NCBI GenBank assembly: GCA_009746045.1
Contig: RPFO01000050.1
Location: forward strand, 5,335,728 to 5,399,727
Direction: 5' to 3'
DNA length: 64,000 nt
Source of the DNA: Mesostigma viride
Taxonomy: Eukaryota > Streptophyta > Mesostigmatophyceae > Mesostigmatales > Mesostigmataceae
The notes beneath the pieces were generated by a model that had not been told where the DNA came from, did no database searches, and was given only the letters and a program-made list of their open reading frames with translations. The translations under genes and the position numbers were made by a program. This document shows, piece after piece, positions 57,840 through 64,000 of this stretch (within the stretch, counting starts at the first letter, position 1; each line of letters starts with the position of its first letter).

Positions 57840-59237
57840 TGGTGGGCCACGGTGGCGCTGGGGGCCTCGGATACGCCTTGGACCGTTGAGCGGCTGACGG
57901 AGGCGGACTACCAGGTGATCGCCACCGCGCCGTGGCGGACGGCGGTGTCCTACCGCTGGGGCAACCCGCGGGAGCACATCAACATCAAGGAGGCGCGGGT
58001 GGCTGCCCAGGGTCTGGAATGGTCGTGTCGCTCCCTGGCCGTCCGCGGGACGCGCGTTGTGCGGATGGTGGACTCCAGCGCGGTCCTCGGCTGCATGGTC
58101 AAGGGCCGGTCGTCTTCTTACCGGCTCAACCAAGTGGCCCGGCGCGTAGCGGCCCTGTCCTTGGCGGCGGACACCCGGTCTCATTGGGTGTATGTGCGTA
58201 CCTCGAGTAACCCTGCGGATGGACCCAGCCGAGCGCGGAGTGCCCCGGTGGCGGGTGGCTGGCGCCGGGACCTCACCTCCGACGGCGACGTGGAGGCCAA
58301 TCCGGGGCCGCGGCTGCGCAACGCCCGTCACCGGCTCTTGGAGGGCACGGTCAACCCCCGTTCCACCCTGCCCCGCTACCACCGCGCCGTGTCGGTCTTT
58401 CTGGCGTGGCTTCCACCCGGGGAGCACGACCCCACCGAGGCCGAGGCACTGTTCTGCGAGTGGGTCTCGGCGGTGTACGAGAGTGGAGGGGGCAGGGGGC
58501 GGACTCTTTGTCAGCAGGCGAAGCAGGGGCTCCGCTTGTACCAGCCCTCGGTGGTCGACTCGTGGCAGATGGCTGACCGCATGCTGCGCGGCTGGGGTCG
58601 GCTGGTCCCCTGCCAGAGTCCCCCCCCGGTCCCGTGGCGCCTGTGCTACCTCGCGGCTGTCCTGCTACTCTCCCGCCATCAGACCGCCATGGCTGCGCTG
58701 GTGCTGGTGGCTTTCCAGCAGTATCTGCGCATCAGCGAGGCTTTGGGCCTGCACGTTGGAGACGTGACGTTCCCAGGGGACCCCCGTCTGGGGCCGGCGC
58801 GTGGTCAGGGGGCACTCCTGCTCCGGGACCCCAAGACAGCCCAAGGTGGTACCCAGCATGTCCTCGTGGAGGACCCTCTCTCGTTGGGCCTCTTGTCCGC
58901 GCTGTGCCGCGGCCGGGCACCGGGGGCGCTGGTCTTCGGCGGGCTCACGTATGCGCAGGCGCGGTCCCAGTGGGTCAGTGTCTGGACCCAGCTCCAGCTC
59001 CCAGGCAAGTTCACGCTGCACTCGCTGCGGCATGGTGGGGCCACCCACGACGCCTTGCGCAACATCCCGACGGCGGACATCCAGCGGCGCGGCCGTTGGC
59101 GCGCGGCTGACTCGGTGCAGCGCTACGTGGGACTCCACAGGGCCCTGCTGCTGGACCTCCCCCCGCGCCTCTGGGCCCTGGCGCATTCCTGGGACCCGGC
59201 GCACTGGCGCGCCCACTTCCGGGGCCATCTACTGTGA
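57840..59237 (+). CDS. Rest of RNase H, 2A-like peptide and tyrosine recombinase
   Basis: Open from 57,840 to TGA at 59,235. First comes the rest of RNase H: Glu in HINIKEARVAAQGLEW, Asp in VRMVDSSAVLG, and SNPADGPSR. A 2A-like motif DGDVEANPGP follows at 58,281-58,310. Then the recombinase: a core-binding part (RYHRAVSVFLAWLPPG), the first catalytic Arg in YLRISEALGLHV (58,728), HxxR in LHSLRHGGAT (His 59,019, Arg 59,028), GRW, and the nucleophile Tyr in QRYVGLH (59,124). All the catalytic residues are in place. The enzyme would cut and rejoin circular cDNA into the genome. Confidence 0.9.
   Translation, partial: WWATVALGASDTPWTVERLTEADYQVIATAPWRTAVSYRWGNPREHINIKEARVAAQGLEWSCRSLAVRGTRVVRMVDSSAVLGCMVKGRSSSYRLNQVARRVAALSLAADTRSHWVYVRTSSNPADGPSRARSAPVAGGWRRDLTSDGDVEANPGPRLRNARHRLLEGTVNPRSTLPRYHRAVSVFLAWLPPGEHDPTEAEALFCEWVSAVYESGGGRGRTLCQQAKQGLRLYQPSVVDSWQMADRMLRGWGRLVPCQSPPPVPWRLCYLAAVLLLSRHQTAMAALVLVAFQQYLRISEALGLHVGDVTFPGDPRLGPARGQGALLLRDPKTAQGGTQHVLVEDPLSLGLLSALCRGRAPGALVFGGLTYAQARSQWVSVWTQLQLPGKFTLHSLRHGGATHDALRNIPTADIQRRGRWRAADSVQRYVGLHRALLLDLPPRLWALAHSWDPAHWRAHFRGHLL
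58281..58310 (+). other. 2A-like ribosome-skipping motif
   Basis: Encodes DGDVEANPGP, fitting the 2A consensus D(V/I)ExNPGP. The predicted skip is between Gly (58,305) and Pro (58,308), which would release RT-RNase H from the recombinase. Confidence 0.75.
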
Positions 59238-61049
59238 CCCGACCCACACCCACTGCGGGCGCCTGGGTTGTGAGCCTACTTGTGTCTACTACGGCCTGAG
59301 GGGCCAGAATGGAGATGTGGGACGGGCAGTTTAGGTGTTTATACTGCCGTCCCAAATTTTGTGTGTTATCCCGCTTAGAGTCTAGACCTAGCGCAGTTAG
59401 AAAGAGCTCCCAACGTATGTGAGCTCTTGATCTTTCACAGCGCGTCTTAGCCAATGTTGCAAGGCAGCAACCTTAAATCTGTTCACCAGGCCACGACCGC
59501 AATGGGCACTTCCACGACCAAGGTGGCACCCACGGTTCGTGCTTTCCGAGATAGCTGGTCATCCCCCATGACCAAGCTATATCCTTTGCGTTGTTCCTCG
59601 TTCCCATCGGCGTGACGAGGCACGTGCAGGCGTGCAAGCAAATCCTCAACGTCCACTGGCATCAGTGCCGAGCCAGGACGAACTGGATTTGCCTAGACTC
59701 TGCAACCTAGGAAGTACAGGACCTGTCACAAGCCTGCAAGGCCTAGTATCCTTGCAGACCTGTGCCAGCTCCAGTATTCCACCAGTCACAGGCTGCTGCT
59801 CCTCTGGTCTACGTGGACCACAGTCACGTGATAATCAGGCTAAGCCTGTGCAGGCACGGCCTGCCACGTGTCCTGTCCACTATACCAGAGGACTGCACCC
59901 TAGTCGGCCACGGATGGCTAGGACTTCGGGACTTGATATCTTTCTCGTCCCTTGTCTGTTTCAGGCGGTCAGCACGGCGTTGGAAAGGTCTTTCCAAACT
60001 GCATCCACTTAGCATATTGGTTGCCCAAAATGCTAACTCCAACCCTTTCTTCTTTTGGAGCTGGACCAGCTTGAAACAAGCCTAACCTTGCTTGTGCCCA
60101 CTCAGCCACAGACCGCTTGGTCCCTTGGGGTTGATCAGACCTGATAGGGCCCAGGGTCCTGCCTCCTTTTGGGTAACAACATATACGCCCTTGGACCAGG
60201 CTAGGTGTACTGGCCAGTGAATCAGAGGTCACCCCAGGTTATCCCCTGACCCCTTGGTCAGCTCCCAACCTTTCCTTGGGAACTTGGTGTTAGATTAAAG
60301 TCAAGGCACATTACCTAGTCCAATGGCTGGGATTAAAGGATGCCAAGAACGTATTATTGTGAGTTCCTGATCTTTCACAGTTATCACAGGCGCCCGTTCT
60401 TATGGCGCCCGCCTTGGCCAGCCTTTCCCTTTTATGCTCAAAGAGACTCAGGTAGCACCTATACAAATACTGCCTTATTGGGGAGCCCATGTCTTCACTG
60501 GGTGTTAAGCCCAGGAATCACTCATGCCAGGCTGTGGCTCTGCTGGGGAATTGAACCCCACCCCAACCTCCAGGTTTATAGGTGACCTGGAACTTTACAC
60601 AAGAGAAACATTACAACCATGAGAACAACATGAGAATGACATGACATGATTATGTTTTATTCAAGCATATATAACCCAGAATGTGGCTCCCTGGCAACCA
60701 TGTTCCACATGGTCACACAACCAGGTTCTTTATTAGCAACAGGTTGGAAACAAGCACTAGAAAACATATATACAGCAACCTGTAAGAACCAGCATTCGGG
60801 TTGCCCTTGCATGGCCTAACTGTTTGAGGCCAAAGGCGTCGACTTAAGTCCTGGCGACTCTTCTGAACCCCATGGGGAGGGCCAGGCATGATTCTCAGCT
60901 GGTAGGAGTGACATTCCACACCAACTCCTGTCCAGGAGGGTGTACCTAACCCTGAAGGACCGGCTGTCAACCAGTAAGCACCAGTCACCACTTGGTACTT
61001 TGGTCAAGCAGCCCACTGGGGACACCCAAGCTGAAGCAAGGCCTGGTCT
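59238..61049. other. Non-coding region between two retroelements
   Basis: Probably holds the 3' end of the recombinase element and the 3' untranslated part or LTR of the copia-type element to its right. A short repeat containing tgatctttcacag with gtgag(c/t)tc occurs at about 59,410-59,441 and 60,350-60,380. No gene is recognised. Confidence 0.45.
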
Positions 61050-61652
61050 CTATGGCCGCCCGTGTAAGGGGTCCATGAGCCCACGGAGCAGGGGGTACTG
61101 CCTCTCCGCCTTCTCCTCCAGCTTGGTGAGGGCATCTGCAGGGTTGTCCACACCAGGCACATGTTCAATGTGAGCTAGGTAGGACATCTCCTTGAGCAAC
61201 AAGTAGTCAAGGTCCCTGCTCCTGGCCAGCTGCCTGTGCACAAATTGCACCATGCCCATGCTATCAGTCCTCACCAGTGTGTGCAGCTGCAACCTACAGG
61301 AAGCCACTTGACATAGCTGGTAGAAGAGCTCCCTCAAGTAAAGAGCAGTATGCAGCCCTTCACAGATTGCCCTGCACTCAGCAATATCACTGCTGGGTGT
61401 AACCCTGTTCTGCAACCGACTGTACCAGGTAACAAGTGAGGTGTGATCTTGCTCCAGGGTAACTAATGCTGCTGCCCTGCCCCTGACCTCTGTGACCTTC
61501 CTATTATCCATAGAACTGTCCACATAGAGAACCATGTCAAGGGGCTTGTACAAATCCACAGGACCCAGTATGAGAGGGGGAGACATCATGACAGCCTGCA
61601 CCACACTCTCAGCACCCACCTCAACCAGCTGGGAATCAGTAAGTCGACTCAA
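61050..61652 (-). pseudogene. RNase H domain of copia-type element (C-terminal end of pol)
   Basis: Contains MVLYVDSSMDNRKVTEVRG (first Asp), SSDIAECRAICEGLHTALYL (Glu), LVRTDSMGMVQFVHRQ (Asp) and GVDNPADALTK, the standard copia RNase H finish. It is separated from the RT ORF by one in-frame stop next to a one-base frame change at about 61,655, so it was probably part of the same polyprotein. Confidence 0.8.
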
Positions 61653-64000
61653 ACCAGCAAGTCAGGGGCACATATACTTGCAAGCCATGCCAGCATGCCC
61701 CTGATGGTAGCACACCTAGCCTGCGTGATGGGCTCCTGCAATGCATCTACAATCTGCTGTGGGTAGTCCTTACCACCCTCCATCCTGATGAACCACGAGC
61801 CCTTGGCTTGGAACAACGTAGCCTGCATGCCACAGAAGACCATAGGCTCATTCTCCACCATGTGCTGTATCTTACCCAGCTCAAACCGCTTCTGGATCTT
61901 AGCCAAGACAGCCTCAACCCAGTCTGGTGGACCTATGAGATGCAGGTCATCACCATGCAGTGAGGCAAAGACAGGAAGGCCATTGTGGGACCCTTGGAAC
62001 AAACAGGGATCCACTGGAGACACAGAAAACCCACAAGTATTCTTCAAGAATTTCTCTAGGCTCTTTCTCCAGATAATGGGACTGGACCTGAGACCTTCCA
62101 ACCCTTTCAGAATTCTCAGGTACCTGGCCTTTATCTCTGCTCTCCATACAGCAGGTACAGTCACAAAGAAAGGAGGGATATCTCTCCAAGTCTGCCTAGC
62201 CTGATCTTGGTCACCCTTGAGAAAAGCCCTCTTGAAATCAATCAGCACAGAGCTATAGGGCACACCCTTAACCAGAAAAGACAGAAATATACACAGCAGA
62301 ATCCTCCACGTGTCATGCAGCATCCCTGGAGTATAGAGCTCCTCATCTAACAACTGGCCAGTGCCATGATACTCGGTTACAACTGGTCTGACATGTGGCA
62401 CCTGGACACCATCTACCTCCTTGAGCTTGAGGACAAACATCAATCTGAGCAGCTGGTGAACTTCTGGCAGCTCATCCACAGGTTCTGCACAGTTGGAAAC
62501 TATCCACTCATGCCCAGAAGCAACAAAGCCAAGAGTCCATGCCTTAGCCATCTTGGGGCTCTGCATCATCTCGACTAGCTGGCGCCAGGGAATAGGACTG
62601 TGAGCAGCTATCTGGTACCTGTTTACCCCTAACTGCCGTGGATCAAAGGTGGTTGGGATTATCAACAGGTCCTCAGCTATGGGCTCCTGACCTTGAGGAC
62701 CCTCAGCTGGCTGACTCCTAACAGCCTTCACCGCCACTGCAAGACCCTGGGAATAGTGATATCTTTCAAGGGGGAGGCTGCCCCTGCCTTCTAGTGCCAA
62801 CTCATCAGAGGTCAAAGTAACCCCTGGCATGCACAAGAAGTTCTGACCCAGAATGGCAGGCCCCTGATAGCCCTCTACCACACAGAACGTGGTGGGCACC
62901 CCTAAGATAGGCACACTCACTTCCCCAAGGATCTTCATGGACACCTTTCCTGAGAAATCAGACACAGCAAGGCAACTGGGATGGGACATCTGTAAGCCTA
63001 CAGCATCCTCTTCCCTGATGACAGACACCTGTGAGTTGGTATCTACCTCCATTGTAGCTGCCCAGCACGACCCCCACCCCGTGAGCTTGGATACCTTGGG
63101 ATCATGTTTGCTGCGCATGAGTGCTCGGATGACGTCCGCCATGAGAGGCCCCCGGGCCTTAGGTGGCTGCCCCGTCCCCTCTGGCCTTGTGACAGTTGCT
63201 TCAGCAGCCTCCTCCTGCTCGTCATCTTCCAGCAGGGACAGACCATCATCCACCACCAGAGGATTGTTAGCTGCTGCTGCCTGGCTCTGGCCTGGCTCCT
63301 CAACCCAGCTGGGAGGGCCTGGCCCGTCTGCAGGCCAGATTGCATGTGGCCTTCTTTCCTTGACATGAGCCCAGGACAACCTGTACACGTGCCTTGGATC
63401 CTTTTCCAAAGCCACCAGGCAAGATCTGTTAGCTTCCTCCACACGAGTGACAACCCCATCCTGCCACTTCCCCCGCTTGCCTGGAATAGATGGTTCCTTC
63501 CACATCCTGACCTTCAGCCCCACCTGAGGCCTCAGCACATTCCAGTTCTTGTCCTTACGTCTCAGCTGGGCAAATAACCTATCTGCCTTCCTAAGACTGG
63601 CCTGCACCACGTTCTCAGGCAACAAGCTATACTGCAGGGCCAGGGGAGAGACAGCCACACCATCAAAGTAATAGTTAACCCTGTGGTTCAGCTGCTCTTC
63701 TATCCCCTTACACCAGGCTGCCCTCTCTAAGGCAGATGCCACAAGTGGCACTGACTCTGCTGCTAGCACCACTGTCTTCACTTCACGTATGGATCTCTCT
63801 ACAGCCCCTTGCTGCCCATGACTCTCCCTGGGGACTACTACCAGCTTACAAGGCAGCTGGTCCTGATGCTTGAGCAAACAGTCAAACTGCAAGTCTGCCT
63901 GCACACTCTTGCACACCCCAAAGCCTGGGATCAGGGCCTTCATACCCAACAACAAGTGGTGCTCCTGCATACCAGGCAGAACGTCTATCAGCCTGTATCT
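61649..64000 (-). CDS. copia-type pol: integrase, retropepsin-like domain, reverse transcriptase (runs off window)
   Basis: Open from the window edge to TGA at 61,649. The N-terminal part is the end of integrase (QADLQFDCLLKH, GAVERSIREVK with the last catalytic Glu, and a C-terminal domain GLKVRMWKEP with GKWQDGVVTRV). Then comes a retropepsin-like domain (MEVDTNSQVSVI at about 63,055; GPAILGQNFL at about 62,850). The copia-type RT follows: VLIDFKRAFLKGDQDQAR (motif A), SPVDPCLFQ, and FASLHGDDLHLIG (catalytic DD near 61,950). The uninterrupted ~780 codons suggest recent activity. The protease position differs from the usual copia order. Confidence 0.85.
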   Translation of the reverse strand, partial: RYRLIDVLPGMQEHHLLLGMKALIPGFGVCKSVQADLQFDCLLKHQDQLPCKLVVVPRESHGQQGAVERSIREVKTVVLAAESVPLVASALERAAWCKGIEEQLNHRVNYYFDGVAVSPLALQYSLLPENVVQASLRKADRLFAQLRRKDKNWNVLRPQVGLKVRMWKEPSIPGKRGKWQDGVVTRVEEANRSCLVALEKDPRHVYRLSWAHVKERRPHAIWPADGPGPPSWVEEPGQSQAAAANNPLVVDDGLSLLEDDEQEEAAEATVTRPEGTGQPPKARGPLMADVIRALMRSKHDPKVSKLTGWGSCWAATMEVDTNSQVSVIREEDAVGLQMSHPSCLAVSDFSGKVSMKILGEVSVPILGVPTTFCVVEGYQGPAILGQNFLCMPGVTLTSDELALEGRGSLPLERYHYSQGLAVAVKAVRSQPAEGPQGQEPIAEDLLIIPTTFDPRQLGVNRYQIAAHSPIPWRQLVEMMQSPKMAKAWTLGFVASGHEWIVSNCAEPVDELPEVHQLLRLMFVLKLKEVDGVQVPHVRPVVTEYHGTGQLLDEELYTPGMLHDTWRILLCIFLSFLVKGVPYSSVLIDFKRAFLKGDQDQARQTWRDIPPFFVTVPAVWRAEIKARYLRILKGLEGLRSSPIIWRKSLEKFLKNTCGFSVSPVDPCLFQGSHNGLPVFASLHGDDLHLIGPPDWVEAVLAKIQKRFELGKIQHMVENEPMVFCGMQATLFQAKGSWFIRMEGGKDYPQQIVDALQEPITQARCATIRGMLAWLASICAPDLLV

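Larger units (their letters stand above)
53824..59237 (+). mobile_element. Tyrosine-recombinase retroelement (DIRS/PAT/Ngaro-like)
   Basis: On one strand it carries a gag-like ORF, an RT, an RNase H and a C-terminal tyrosine recombinase instead of an integrase. Elements of this class integrate by recombination and leave no target duplication. No adenine-methyltransferase-like domain was seen between RNase H and recombinase, which points to the PAT/Ngaro side rather than classic DIRS. The terminal repeats were not located. Several frameshifts and a nested 780-bp insertion make this copy defective. Confidence 0.85.

Overview
The window reads as nuclear DNA of a green alga, most likely a chlorophyte of the Chlamydomonadales type. 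This is an inference from several signs: a multi-exon gene for a sulfate-binding ABC-transporter protein related to the chloroplast sulfate permease of green algae, GT-AG introns with donors such as GTGAGT and GTGCGT, high GC, extremely long simple-sequence arrays, and a broad set of eukaryotic transposons. Nothing prokaryotic (operons, Shine-Dalgarno spacing, CRISPR) is visible. The genus cannot be fixed from sequence alone.

Layout. (1) 1-15,495, plus strand: one host gene, a sulfate-binding protein. Twelve exons could be placed (about 370 codons) across 15.4 kb; the 5' end lies outside the window and one short exon after exon 2 was not found. The introns are mostly tandem repeats, including a 3-kb minisatellite of 37-bp units. 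In five introns the first bases repeat the end of the upstream exon together with its splice donor. (2) 15,496-20,400: intergenic DNA, a possible degenerate DNA transposon and a decayed non-LTR (LINE) reverse transcriptase. (3) 20,762-31,662: a structurally complete Ty3/gypsy chromovirus with near-identical LTRs and a 5-bp TSD (TGTAG). Besides gag and pol it carries a small first ORF with an RNase H1-type hybrid-binding (viroplasmin-like) domain and an unrecognised ORF after pol. (4) 32,742-34,141: an L1-type ORF1 relic. (5) 34,577-44,926: a probable piggyBac element, interrupted by a Ty1/copia-type LTR element (37,915-43,303, TSD GTGTT), which is itself interrupted by a hAT-type MITE (40,117-40,772, TSD TCCGCCTG). 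That is three levels of nesting. (6) 44,937-53,575: a repeat family punctuated by (GCAC)n/(GGAC)n arrays, with long perfect palindromes and CCCACC-rich low-complexity DNA. (7) 53,824-59,237: a tyrosine-recombinase (DIRS/PAT/Ngaro-like) retroelement with gag, RT, RNase H and recombinase, and a 2A-like peptide motif between RNase H and recombinase. It is split by a small TIR element. (8) 61,050-64,000, minus strand: a copia-type pol running off the window, in which a retropepsin-like domain sits between integrase and reverse transcriptase.

Most transposon ORFs contain one or more frameshifts. The LTR pairs of the gypsy and copia elements are nearly identical, so these insertions are young, and some breaks may be assembly errors. 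The very long uninterrupted ORFs over the satellites are artefacts of stop-free repeat units and are not annotated as genes.
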